From positions 1,116,001 to 1,180,000 of the forward strand of contig JAWPMS010000001.1 of assembly GCA_033344795.1 (NCBI GenBank): a DNA stretch of 64,000 nucleotides, given 5' to 3'. A program made the position numbers and the translations under genes. The notes beneath the pieces were generated by a model. The model made no database searches and was not told the DNA's origin. It worked only from the letters and a program-made list of their open reading frames with translations. Below are positions 15,508 to 23,331 of this stretch, piece by piece; the first letter of the stretch is position 1, and every line of letters starts with the position of its first letter. The DNA comes from SHLQ01 sp033344795. Lineage in GTDB: Bacteria > Actinomycetota > Acidimicrobiia > Acidimicrobiales > SHLQ01.

Positions 15508-16659
15508 TCAGCGTGCGCGCCATATCGACTCGGCCTCTACTGCGATGAGTCGGGCCGGCCGCGCCAATGCTGCGGCGGCCGCACGGACATCGGCAAACTC
15601 GGCCTTGCCTGTGTGGGCCGTCACCTTGATGCGGATCTCGTGGCCATCGACCTCGACCGTGTCGAACGTGCGGTTGCGGGCGACCCGATCGACACCAACG
15701 CTCCTGAACCCGATCGATCCGGTTTCGGCGAGCAGCACGGCACCGAGACGATCCGCCTCGAGCGGGTCGACCAACGCACTGATCATTGCACCGGGGCGTT
15801 GCTTCTTCATCTCGATCGGCGTGATCCACGCGTCGAGCGCGCCCTCGTCGATCAGGCGCGAGACAGCGTGCGCCAAGTACTCGCCGCTGAGATCATCGAC
15901 GTTGGTCTCGAGCACGAGCAACGGTTCGCTGGGCATCTGCTCGGCTGCTCCGAGCACGACATGCAACAGGTTTGGGTGCTCGTCGAGCTCGTTGTCTCCG
16001 GCGCCGAACCCGGATGTCGTCACGGTCATCGCCGGCATCGGTCCAAAGGCATCGGCGAGTGCCGCGACGAGGGCGGCCCCGGTGGGGGTGGTGAGCTCGA
16101 CGCGCACGTCGAGTCCTCGGACCGGCACACCTTCGAGGAGTCGGGCCGTGGCGGGCGCGGGATTCGGGATGATGCCGTGCGCACTCTTGGCGATGCCTTG
16201 GCCGTTCGCCACTGGGGCAACAACGATCTGGTCGACATCGAGCTGCTCGAGAGCCAGGCAAGAGCCGACGACGTCGACGATGGCGTCGATGCCACCGACC
16301 TCGTGGAAATGCACAGACGCCGGGTCGGTTCGATGCACGTGACCTTCAGCCTCAGCGAGCGCCTCGAAGACTCGAGCCGCCCGCTCGGTGACACGGGCAG
16401 GCAGCGGTGCCGCTTCGACCAAGGCGATGATGTCGCCCGCCGTTCGATGGACGTGGCCCTCTTGGGCCGCGACCGTCAGATTGATGGCCCCGATGCCGTT
16501 GCGAAAGACCTCTTCGACCCGAAGCTCCCAGCCGTCGACGTTGAGCATGCCGAGGTCGCTGCGAAGTTGGTCAACGTCTGCGCCGGCGTCAACGAGCGCG
16601 CCGAGCATCATGTCGCCTGCGATCCCGTTGAAGGGGTGAATCCACAGCGTGTTCGTCAT
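15508..16659 (-). CDS. larC: LarC, nickel insertion protein of the nickel-pincer cofactor pathway
   Basis: LarC is the CTP-dependent cyclometallase that inserts Ni into pyridinium-3,5-bisthiocarboxylic acid mononucleotide. 383 aa from the ATG at 16659. Family hallmarks are the N-terminal HPFNGIAGDMMLGALVDAG, the His-rich loops EGHVHRT (twice) and SVHFHEVGGIDAIVDVVG, TTPTGAALVAAL and the C-terminal ETNVDDLSGEYL with a ferredoxin-like fold (GFRSVGVDRVAR). One intact frame, unlike the split larC1/larC2 of Lactiplantibacillus. The start overlaps the larB stop by 4 bases. LarA and LarE are not in the window. Confidence 0.93.
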   Translation of the reverse strand: MTNTLWIHPFNGIAGDMMLGALVDAGADVDQLRSDLGMLNVDGWELRVEEVFRNGIGAINLTVAAQEGHVHRTAGDIIALVEAAPLPARVTERAARVFEALAEAEGHVHRTDPASVHFHEVGGIDAIVDVVGSCLALEQLDVDQIVVAPVANGQGIAKSAHGIIPNPAPATARLLEGVPVRGLDVRVELTTPTGAALVAALADAFGPMPAMTVTTSGFGAGDNELDEHPNLLHVVLGAAEQMPSEPLLVLETNVDDLSGEYLAHAVSRLIDEGALDAWITPIEMKKQRPGAMISALVDPLEADRLGAVLLAETGSIGFRSVGVDRVARNRTFDTVEVDGHEIRIKVTAHTGKAEFADVRAAAAALARPARLIAVEAESIWRAR

Positions 16660-17405
16660 CCGTCGGCCAGCTTGAGGGCCCGCATTGCGCTGACCGCTGC
16701 GCCATAGCCGTTGTCGATGCCGACCACCGAGATCCCTGCCGCACACGAGGCCAACATGCCCAAGAGAGCCGTCACACCGTCGAGGCCAGCGCCGTAACCA
16801 ACGCTCGTCGGTACCGCGATCACCGGTCGGGCGCACAGACCACCGATTACCGAGGGCAATGCGCCTTCCATTCCAGCGATCACGATCACGATGTCGGCCG
16901 ATGTGAGCCGGTCGAGCTGTGCCAACAGGCGATGCAGGCCGGCAACCCCGACATCGTTGATCTCATCGACCATCACGCCATGCGCTAGCAACGTCGCTGC
17001 ACACTCGTCGGCGATCGGCGTGTCGGCGGTTCCTGCGGTCACCACCGCGACCCGCCTGTCAGGCTTGGGCACCGACGGCCTCCACGAGATGACACCACCT
17101 CGGACGACCGAGTCTGGGTGAGCCGCCACGAGGGCGAGTCGTTGTTCTTCGCTCACTCGGGTGACCATCACCGGACCGAGGCCGTTCGTCAGAAGCTCCT
17201 CGACGATTGCTACACACTGCTCGGCGGTTTTGCCCGGCCCATAGACCGCCTCGGGTAGGCCTTGGCGAAGCGCTCGATGGTGATCGACCTTGGCGGCGCC
17301 GATTTCCGCGAACGGTAGTCGTTGGAGCGTCGTGACCGCATCGTCGGCGCTGGTCTCACCGGACTGGATCTGTTCGATCAGCGCCCGAAGTGCGGTCTCG
17401 TCCAT
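16656..17405 (-). CDS. larB: LarB, pyridinium-3,5-biscarboxylic acid mononucleotide synthase
   Basis: LarB carboxylates and hydrolyses nicotinic acid adenine dinucleotide to start nickel-pincer cofactor synthesis. 249 aa from ATG 17405 (MDETALRALIEQIQ). A PurE/AIR-carboxylase-like C-terminal half is visible: VAVVTAGTADTPIADECAATL, NDVGVAGLHRLL, IVIAGMEGALPSVIGGL, PVIAVPTSVGYG and GIDNGYGAA. Length matches the family (about 250 aa). The ATGA overlap with larC implies coupling. Divergent from pheA with about 98 bases between starts. Confidence 0.93.
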   Translation of the reverse strand: MDETALRALIEQIQSGETSADDAVTTLQRLPFAEIGAAKVDHHRALRQGLPEAVYGPGKTAEQCVAIVEELLTNGLGPVMVTRVSEEQRLALVAAHPDSVVRGGVISWRPSVPKPDRRVAVVTAGTADTPIADECAATLLAHGVMVDEINDVGVAGLHRLLAQLDRLTSADIVIVIAGMEGALPSVIGGLCARPVIAVPTSVGYGAGLDGVTALLGMLASCAAGISVVGIDNGYGAAVSAMRALKLADG

Positions 17406-17503
17406 TCGTACATCGTGGCAAGTTCCCCGCCAACTCCCACCATCGACGGGAAGGTTCCTCGAGGGCCCAGATGCCGCGAATTCCGCCCTCCCACTACAGT
17501 TGG

Positions 17504-18352
17504 ATGGTGGCTGAACGACAACGCATCGCATTTCAAGGCGTCCCTGGGGCGTACTCGCACATGGCCTGTGCCCAGGCCTACCCCGACATGGAGGCGGTTG
17601 GCTTAGACACGTTCGTTCAGGCTTTTGCAGCCGTTGAAGACGGCAGCTGCGAGTTGGCGATGATTCCAATCGAGAACACCCTGGGCGGTCGGGTGGCCGA
17701 CATGCACCACTTGCTTCCCGAATCGAGCCTGTACATCATCGCCGAGCACTACCAGCCCGTGCGCCACCAGCTTCTCGCGCCAGCCGGCGCCACCCTCGAC
17801 ACGCTCAAGACCGTCGCCTCGCACGAACAAGGTCTGGCCCAGTGCCGTGACCTCATCCGTGAGCTCGGCGTGGAGCCCATGGACTTCGGTGACACCGCTG
17901 GTGCGGCGAAGGAAGCTGCAGAGCGAAACGACCCGAGCTTTGGCGCCATCGCAAGCGAGCTTGCAGCCGAGACCTACGGGCTGCAGATTCTGCGGAGCCG
18001 CATCGAAGACCGGCTCGGAAACACGACCCGAATGGTCGTCATGTCGCGCAGCTCGATCGAGCCAGACCCGCTGTCGGGCCCAGCGATGACGAGCATCATC
18101 TTTGAGACCCGAAGTGTTCCGGGGGCGCTCTACAAGGCACTCGGCGGCTTCGCCACGAACGGCGTGAACATCACCAAACTCGAGAGCTACATCATCGACC
18201 AGAGTTTCACCGCAGCGCAGTTCTACGCCGAGGTCGAGGGACATCCATCCGACCCTCGGATCGCCAACGCGTTCGAAGAGCTGCAGTTCTTCTGCACCAA
18301 GATGAAGCGCCTTGGCACCTACCCGAAGTCGGACTGGCGAGCGCAAAACTGA
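17504..18352 (+). CDS. pheA: Prephenate dehydratase
   Basis: Converts prephenate to phenylpyruvate in phenylalanine synthesis. 282 aa from ATG 17504 (MVAERQRIAFQGVPGAYSH). The catalytic domain (about 8-185) carries FQGVPGAYSHMA, PIENTLGGRV and the dehydratase TRM motif in GNTTRMVVMS; an ACT regulatory domain follows (about 200-275) with ESYIIDQSFTAAQFYAEVEG, which corresponds to the Phe-binding ESRP/GALV region in modified form. Only about 98 bases separate it from the divergent larB start and no ribosome-binding site is visible, so a leaderless transcript is plausible. Confidence 0.94.
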   Translation: MVAERQRIAFQGVPGAYSHMACAQAYPDMEAVGLDTFVQAFAAVEDGSCELAMIPIENTLGGRVADMHHLLPESSLYIIAEHYQPVRHQLLAPAGATLDTLKTVASHEQGLAQCRDLIRELGVEPMDFGDTAGAAKEAAERNDPSFGAIASELAAETYGLQILRSRIEDRLGNTTRMVVMSRSSIEPDPLSGPAMTSIIFETRSVPGALYKALGGFATNGVNITKLESYIIDQSFTAAQFYAEVEGHPSDPRIANAFEELQFFCTKMKRLGTYPKSDWRAQN

Positions 18353-18469
18353 TTTTCTCGGGCTCCGCCCTCCAGCGGTCGCCATCCGAGCCTGACGACT
18401 CTCGATGCTCGGCTGCTGCGCATGCACATTTTCAATCGAACCGGCTTCGCAGCTTCGATTTACCTTCAG

Positions 18470-18543
18470 CGCGCTCGTAGGGACTCGAACCCCAAACCTT
18501 CTCGTCCGTAGCGAGATGCTCTATCCAATTGAGCTACGAGCGC
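18470..18543 (-). tRNA. tRNA-Arg (anticodon ACG)
   Basis: Minus-strand cloverleaf: acceptor GCGCTCG/CGAGCGC, D-stem GCTC/GAGC, anticodon stem TCTCG/CGAGA with loop CTACGGA (anticodon ACG), T-arm GGG-TTCGAGT-CCC. Discriminator G; CCA not encoded. Confidence 0.95.
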
Positions 18544-18649
18544 AGGAAGACGAGTCTAGACCCGTCTGTACTGCCCTACCACTTCAATCGGACGGCCTCT
18601 TCCCAACGTAAGCAATGAGACGGGAAACGCAGTCGCTATCCTCATGGGC

Positions 18650-18739
18650 GGAGAGATGGCAGAGCGGACGATTGCGTCGGTCTTGAAAACCGTTGTGGCT
18701 TTACGGTCACCGGGGGTTCGAATCCCCCTCTCTCCGCCA
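18650..18739 (+). tRNA. tRNA-Ser (anticodon TGA)
   Basis: Class II tRNA: acceptor GGAGAGA/TCTCTCC, anticodon stem ending CGGT/ACCG around CTTGAAA (anticodon TGA), long variable arm, T-arm GGGGG-TTCGAAT-CCCCC, discriminator G and an encoded CCA (18737-18739). An accessory-looking region begins just downstream. Confidence 0.96.
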
Positions 18740-18910
18740 AACAGAACATATGTTCGAGGTTGACCTCAGTTGAATCGCCCCATTTCGGAGCGATTCTTCA
18801 TTTCTCGACGCCTCACCCGTTCAGCTTGTGAGGGCCCTGTGCATCAGACCCACCCGCAAAATGGGGGCTCATGATCCGGAGTGAAAACCGGGCCCGCTAG
18901 TGTCACACGC

Positions 18911-19597
18911 ATGCACACTTCAGCTATTGGGGCTCTGTTTCTCGCGGCAGCGTTCGGGCTCGCGGTTCTTGGGTGCTCTTCTTCCGAAGGCGATTCTGCG
19001 ACGCAAAGTTCCTTTTCTGAGGATGTAGGCACATCCACCGTGCCGACCGATACAGAACCGCCACAGGTGTCCCCGTCATCGCCATGTTCGGTCGCTGACG
19101 ACGCCACCATCACTGCGCTCGGCGAGTCAGACGTGGCAGGGGCCGAAGAAGGAAGCGTGTTTGGGGTCTCGAATTGTCGATACGAACTCACCGAAGGGGG
19201 AACCGTCCAGATCATTTCTGTACCCGCGACCTTGTGGGCGCAGCAGATTCCGGAAGCGCTACAACAAATCGCAGGTTCGCCCATCGCCGATGCCCCGTTG
19301 ACTGCCGCAAAGGTCGATGCGGCGCTGGAGATGGTTGCCGACGGTCAGACCAACACTGATGAGGGCGCCTGCGCGCTCTTCAGTCTGATGGTTGAACTAC
19401 AGGGCCTCGCTCCCGGCCAGACCGAAGTTGTCAACTTTGTACCTTCTGGCGCTAGGCCGCTCGCTGTAAACGGCCAACGCTGCACCGACGGTGCGTACAC
19501 CTCAGTCCAGTTGGAGACCGAAGGAATCGTCGACGACGCCGAGACCTATGCTCGGGTGACTGAGGCGCTCGATGCCGTTCACACCGCCGGATTCTGA
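18911..19597 (+). CDS. Putative lipoprotein
   Basis: 228 aa from ATG 18911 with a lipoprotein signal peptide (MHTSAIGALFLAAAFGLAVL then GC, lipobox LAVLGC, Cys at about 21). A GTG at 18881 in the same frame is an alternative start. After a Ser/Thr/Pro-rich linker the mature domain has Cys residues at PCSVADDATITALGE, SNCRYEL, GACALFSLMVE and GQRCTDGA, in a pattern resembling DUF3558-type actinobacterial lipoproteins. Surface-anchored, function unknown. Third-position GC is lower than in neighbouring housekeeping genes. Confidence 0.8.
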   Translation: MHTSAIGALFLAAAFGLAVLGCSSSEGDSATQSSFSEDVGTSTVPTDTEPPQVSPSSPCSVADDATITALGESDVAGAEEGSVFGVSNCRYELTEGGTVQIISVPATLWAQQIPEALQQIAGSPIADAPLTAAKVDAALEMVADGQTNTDEGACALFSLMVELQGLAPGQTEVVNFVPSGARPLAVNGQRCTDGAYTSVQLETEGIVDDAETYARVTEALDAVHTAGF

Positions 19598-20032
19598 CGA
19601 GTGCCAGCGGTACGTCGTGAGCACCGCGGCTGACCTCGTGGTGACCCTCGACGACCAAACCGTCGTGACGACCGGCGGCCAGGATGAACGCAGCCATCGC
19701 TCGTGGACGTATTAGCGCGCCCACATCCGGCACTATGTTCGAGCGGGGGAGTCGAAAGAGATCGCATCACCTCCGCCAAGTCGAGGGCTTTGATTTCACT
19801 CTCGAACCCGTTTGACGAAAGACCCGAGCGAACCAGCTCGGGTGTTTCACATTTGCCGTCTGGGCATTCACGCTCACGCTGCTCCTTGTGATTGCTGGCC
19901 AGCACGAAATGTCGGCAACCACTAGTGCTGCAGATTGCCGAGCTGGGTTGAACGGCTACGCGGTTTCCTCTCAACATCGTGATCGAAGTGGTCGATCTCT
20001 TGGCGATGGCGGCCGTCCGTGACAGAATCGCG
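19598..20032. other. Gap between two lipoprotein genes
   Basis: No confident gene. A frame from GTG 19617 to TAG 19715 (33 codons) has protein-like composition but looks like a fragment. The only clear element is the first copy of a repeated terminator at 19809-19856. The remainder shows nothing recognisable. Confidence 0.4.
19809..19856. terminator. Terminator-like repeat, copy 1
   Basis: 48-bp element identical at 47 positions to 21428-21475. The hairpin is GAAAGACCCGAGC (19817-19829), loop GAACCA, and GCTCGGGTGTTTC (19836-19848) with one mismatch. The stem starts with A-rich and ends with T-rich sequence, as in a bidirectional intrinsic terminator. Confidence 0.75.
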
Positions 20033-20428
20033 ATGCGCAAAATGGGCCTACTCGCCGTATCACTCGGGCTTTCAACGAGCTGTGTGTTCGTCGATCATGG
20101 TGAAGCCGCTCTCATACGGAACGATTGCGAGGCGGAAATAACCGTCGAAGCCATCGTGGGGAATCACCAACAACCATCGGACGCAATGGAGCTGCAAGAA
20201 CTCGCAGTGGACTCCCCGGGGCTCTACCAAGGTCCTGTTGACATTTCCGTCGGCGACGTGGTGGAAGTGGGCCAGTTCGTCAACTTCGACAGGAGACCGG
20301 ATAGCTCGTGGACGGTTGCAGTAGCCGGTCGAGCAGAACTTCTGCACCTGTCGCACGAAGAGATCGAGGCGATCAGTCTGAGCGATGGAGGGTTCGAGTG
20401 GACCATTCGCGGCGACGACTGTGCGTAG
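20033..20428 (+). CDS. Putative small lipoprotein
   Basis: 131 aa from ATG 20033 (MRKMGLLAVSLGLSTSC), a short lipoprotein signal with lipobox LSTSC. The mature part has a second Cys in NDCEAEITVEA and a third near the C-terminus (GDDCA), and a beta-rich look (VVEVGQFVNFDRRPDSSWTV). No family recognised. The start could be up to 18 codons earlier, but those codons do not extend the signal peptide sensibly. It overlaps no neighbour and lies inside the stretch bounded by the two repeated terminators. Confidence 0.65.
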   Translation: MRKMGLLAVSLGLSTSCVFVDHGEAALIRNDCEAEITVEAIVGNHQQPSDAMELQELAVDSPGLYQGPVDISVGDVVEVGQFVNFDRRPDSSWTVAVAGRAELLHLSHEEIEAISLSDGGFEWTIRGDDCA

Positions 20429-20477
20429 GTTTGACAATCTGTCGACCCGAGGTTTTTGGGTCAGGGAGTCATCCATC

Positions 20478-20831
20478 TTGAAGCCTGACGACTATTCCAT
20501 TCCATCGCCGCCTACTCGCCAGGACCGTCTTCTCGCAGCGATCGCCCACCTCGGGCTTCCCCTAGGTGGGCCAATCCTTCCGCTCGTGCTTCGGAGTATT
20601 CGAACAGACATAGCTCCATTTGTTCGTAGACACGCGACGATTGCGCTCGTATACCAGCTGCTTCTCATACCCCTGCAGGCTGCCTCCTGGCTCTACCTGG
20701 CAATCGCTGGCGAAGACGGTCCATTTCTGTCTGTAGTCGCCGTCGGATTTCTTCTGCAACTTCCGTTCATCGCGATGGCACTAAGCGGAAAGCTGCGACC
20801 GTCACAGAGCAGAGACAAGGCGACGGGATAG
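20478..20831 (+). CDS. DUF4870/Tic20-like small membrane protein
   Basis: 117 aa from TTG 20478, chosen because AGGGAG lies 9 bases upstream; the frame is open earlier, overlapping the lipoprotein gene. The pattern RQDRLLAAIAHLGLPLGG, then VRRHATIALVYQLLLIP and a final hydrophobic pair (FLSVVAVGFLLQLPFIAMAL) matches DUF4870/Tic20-like proteins with a short amphipathic start, a FVRRHA-type motif after helix 1 and two later membrane helices. Role unknown in this family. Confidence 0.72.
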   Translation: MKPDDYSIPSPPTRQDRLLAAIAHLGLPLGGPILPLVLRSIRTDIAPFVRRHATIALVYQLLLIPLQAASWLYLAIAGEDGPFLSVVAVGFLLQLPFIAMALSGKLRPSQSRDKATG

Positions 20832-20843
20832 GGGAAGACCCCT

Positions 20844-20874
20844 CATTGTCTGAGACGGTCTCCGTGAGACAATG
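20844..20874. promoter_or_regulatory. Nested palindromes just upstream of the P-loop kinase
   Basis: Outer arms CATTGTCT (20844-20851) and AGACAATG (20867-20874) are perfect complements; inside, GAGAC-G-GTCTC (20852-20862) is itself palindromic. The element ends 5 bases before the GTG start, so it could be an operator or a hairpin that masks the start. Confidence 0.5.
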
Positions 20875-20879
20875 GAGCT

Positions 20880-21392
20880 GTGAGATTCCACGACGCACCG
20901 ACTCTCTGGGCACACATCGTGGCCACTCTTCCAATTGGCGGCGTTGTCGGAATATCTGGCTACGGCGGATCAGGCAAGACGGAACTCGGAAAGGCTCTTG
21001 GGCGCGACAAGGCTCGCATACAGCTCATCCACGTCGATGACTACCTCGACTGGCCAACCGCCTGTGAGCGCAACCAGGACGGTGAAGGGGTCGACTTCCA
21101 GACCATTGTCGATGGGCACATCACACCGTTCCGAAACAAGCGAAAACCAGTCGACTACCTCATCATCGAGGGTATCCACATATTCTCGGTCGAACGAAAG
21201 GTACATTTCGACTTTCGCATTTGGGTCGATACTTCAATCGAAGTAGCCAATGCCAATGGTCAAGCAAGGGACAGTGAGAACCAGAAACTCTGGGACGAAG
21301 TGTGGGTTCCCAACGAGCTGGACTTCGCGAAACGACATAACCCACAGCAGTTCGCCGACGCCAGGTACAGCTGGGTTGAACAGACAACGTGA
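20880..21392 (+). CDS. Uridine kinase-like P-loop NTPase
   Basis: 170 aa from GTG 20880. Walker A is GISGYGGSGKTELGKAL (about 24-40), followed by the acceptor-side acidic motif IHVDDYLDW and the beta-strand VDYLIIEGIHIFS typical of uridine kinase/phosphoribulokinase-type enzymes (UdkA/Udk-like). The C-terminal part KLWDEVWVPNELDFAKRHNPQQFADARY matches the lid and substrate region of these kinases. The substrate is uncertain (nucleoside or pantothenate-like alcohol). It is the last gene before a strong terminator. Confidence 0.8.
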   Translation: MRFHDAPTLWAHIVATLPIGGVVGISGYGGSGKTELGKALGRDKARIQLIHVDDYLDWPTACERNQDGEGVDFQTIVDGHITPFRNKRKPVDYLIIEGIHIFSVERKVHFDFRIWVDTSIEVANANGQARDSENQKLWDEVWVPNELDFAKRHNPQQFADARYSWVEQTT

Positions 21393-21427
21393 CCTTAGAA
21401 GCCAAGGCCGCGTGGCCACTTTCTGAG

Positions 21428-21475
21428 CGTTTGACGAAAGACCCGAGCGAACCAGCTCGGGTCTTTCACATTTGC
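21428..21475. terminator. Terminator-like repeat, copy 2
   Basis: Perfect 13-bp stem GAAAGACCCGAGC (21436-21448) / GCTCGGGTCTTTC (21455-21467) with loop GAACCA. It sits between the convergent kinase and GNAT genes, so it can act in both directions. It matches the element at 19809-19856 in 47 of 48 bases. Confidence 0.85.
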
Positions 21476-21487
21476 GGCCAGCGAGAT

Positions 21488-21988
21488 TCAGTGCGGGTGT
21501 TCACGCCGAAGGATCGCATAGCTCAGTGCGTCTGAACGAGTTCCGTCGGCGTTGACCCAAGCCTCGACGAATCTTCCCTCCAGTCGATAACCACAGCGGT
21601 CGAACACCGCCTGCATCGCGACGTTGTCGGCTCTCGTCGTCGCCTCGATCCGGTATGCCGCCTGATAGGTCGAGAAGAGATGATCAGTCAGCCACCTCAC
21701 TGCAAGGTTGCCGATACCCCGCCCTCGATGGCTCTCGGCGATTCTGAGGTCGAACATCGGACTACCGGTTCCCAGATCTGCAAGGTCGATCAGTCTGATG
21801 AGCCCGACACGGGTATCGCTATCGAGAATCCAAAAAGCACGAGTGTCGTCGTCTGCGACGCTGACTGAGGCGGCCTCGCCAACCGACAGGTTGGGTCTCC
21901 CGTGGAACGGCCACTCGTTCGAGACGAGGAACTGGACGACGGCCTCGGAGTCATCCGGCCACTGCAGCGAATCGAACACGACGGTCAC
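21488..21988 (-). CDS. GNAT-family N-acetyltransferase
   Basis: 166 aa, GTG start at 21988. GNAT motif A is visible as FDLRIAESHRGRGIGNLAVRWL (acetyl-CoA pyrophosphate loop R-G-R-G-I-G) and motif B as NVAMQAVFDRCGYRLEGR, as in RimJ/RimL-like acetyltransferases that modify protein N-termini or small amines. Substrate unknown. It reads toward the shared terminator and is 50 bases from the MFS gene stop on the same strand. Confidence 0.88.
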   Translation of the reverse strand: MTVVFDSLQWPDDSEAVVQFLVSNEWPFHGRPNLSVGEAASVSVADDDTRAFWILDSDTRVGLIRLIDLADLGTGSPMFDLRIAESHRGRGIGNLAVRWLTDHLFSTYQAAYRIEATTRADNVAMQAVFDRCGYRLEGRFVEAWVNADGTRSDALSYAILRREHPH

Positions 21989-22038
21989 ACCGCCAGCCTC
22001 TCACAGAGGCGCTGCTCTCTTTGGTCGACACAGACCTG

Positions 22039-23277
22039 CTAGTGGCTTAAGGCCGAGCCCGGTGCGGGCAGGCTCCAGCGGGCATGGCCGCGGCGGGTCC
22101 AGATAGAAGCCATGAGGTAGAGCGCAGCAGAGGTCGTGAGTGCAAGACCGATTCCGGCTTGCTGCGCAATGATCCCCAGGATGATGCCGCCGCTGATCTC
22201 ACCGAGGGATTGGGCTTGGCCGACAAACGAGTGGACGGTTGCTCTGTTCGAACGGTTCGTGAAGTGGTTGGTCCAGCCGGTCGTCACGGTGCGGGCGATG
22301 CTGCGAGTCGTTCCTTGCACCACCATTCCCGACAGTGCGATAGCAAGCAGGCCGCCCTGGGCCAACACCCCGACGCCTACGGCGGTCAGCGCATTGAGGA
22401 TCACCATTGCGGTCACGAGTTGAGGGCCGGCAAGTCGCTGGCCGAAGACAAACAGCAGAACGATCGCAGCGACAGACTGCACCACTGCGGCGCCGCCGAT
22501 GAGCAACGCGGGCGAGATCGTGTCTTGCAGGCCAACCTCGTCAAGGCGGGCCACGGCGAGTCGGTCGACGGCTTCGCTCGCAAACCCGGTCGCAACGGTC
22601 GCGATGAGGAGAATTCGCAGCCCCGGCCGTCGGGAAGCTTGAAGGCCTTCGCCGAGCAACTGGCGAACCCGCTGGCGGGCCGAGGCAACGTGGCGCTCGA
22701 AACCGGTCTCGGGCATGCCAATCGTCAGAACGATGCCCCACCCGATCAACACGGCGCCGACGGCGACCAGAGCAGTCGTCAGACCCGTCGCTGCCGCGAT
22801 CAAAGCTGTGGCTGTAAGACCAACGATCGACCCGACGGCTTCCAGTCGGGCTCGACGAGGCAAAACGGCATCGACAACATCGACCGAGCCAACTTCATCG
22901 GTGAACCACGCGGTTTCCGCGCCGCTGCGAAACGTCGTGCCAAAGGCCCACAACGCCTGAGTGAGAACGAGCGCAGCGAAGGTGTCGGCCAGTCCGGCGC
23001 CAACGACGGCAAATCCGCAGATGAAGAAACTCAGGATCACCGAAAGGCGGCGGCTGCGGATGTCGGCGACGACCCCTGTCGGAATTTCGACCAAGAGGAT
23101 GGTGACTTCCTTGGTGGTTCCAAGCAGCAACAGCTGCAACGGGTCAAGACCAACGTCGACGACCACTCGCAAGAAGAACAGGGTCCAATAGCTCGACCAA
23201 CAGAGCTGCCACACGAATCCTGACTGGAGGAAGATTCGCAGCGTGCGGCGATCGGGCGCTGCGATCTCAGGTGCCAT
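22039..23277 (-). CDS. MFS transporter
   Basis: 412-aa membrane protein with about twelve hydrophobic helices and the MFS A-like loop EIPTGVVADIRSRRLSVILS between helices 2 and 3 (consensus GxxxDRxGRR/K). Other helices include FAALVLTQALWAFGTTFRSG and ALSGMVVQGTTRSIARTVTTGW. Substrate not predictable; similar genes are annotated as drug or metabolite efflux. The ATG at 23277 is divergent from an AraC regulator 54 bases away, which may control it. Confidence 0.88.
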   Translation of the reverse strand: MAPEIAAPDRRTLRIFLQSGFVWQLCWSSYWTLFFLRVVVDVGLDPLQLLLLGTTKEVTILLVEIPTGVVADIRSRRLSVILSFFICGFAVVGAGLADTFAALVLTQALWAFGTTFRSGAETAWFTDEVGSVDVVDAVLPRRARLEAVGSIVGLTATALIAAATGLTTALVAVGAVLIGWGIVLTIGMPETGFERHVASARQRVRQLLGEGLQASRRPGLRILLIATVATGFASEAVDRLAVARLDEVGLQDTISPALLIGGAAVVQSVAAIVLLFVFGQRLAGPQLVTAMVILNALTAVGVGVLAQGGLLAIALSGMVVQGTTRSIARTVTTGWTNHFTNRSNRATVHSFVGQAQSLGEISGGIILGIIAQQAGIGLALTTSAALYLMASIWTRRGHARWSLPAPGSALSH

Positions 23278-23331
23278 TAGCGCAGTCTGGCCGGATTCTC
23301 GTATGACTCGTTAGCGCTAGATTGACAATCA
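23278..23331. promoter_or_regulatory. Divergent promoter region MFS / AraC
   Basis: 54-base spacer holding both starts' upstream signals, with palindromes TAGCGCTA (about 23311-23318) and GATTG-A-CAATC immediately before the AraC start. There is no room for conventional leaders on both sides, so at least one transcript may be leaderless. Confidence 0.4.

Noticed and set aside
15052..16707. Long plus-strand open frame opposite larC
   Set aside because: Same reason: LarC on the minus strand is complete and conserved.
19617..19715. 33-codon frame after the first lipoprotein
   Set aside because: Protein-like composition but no start signal or recognised family; probably a fragment or chance frame.
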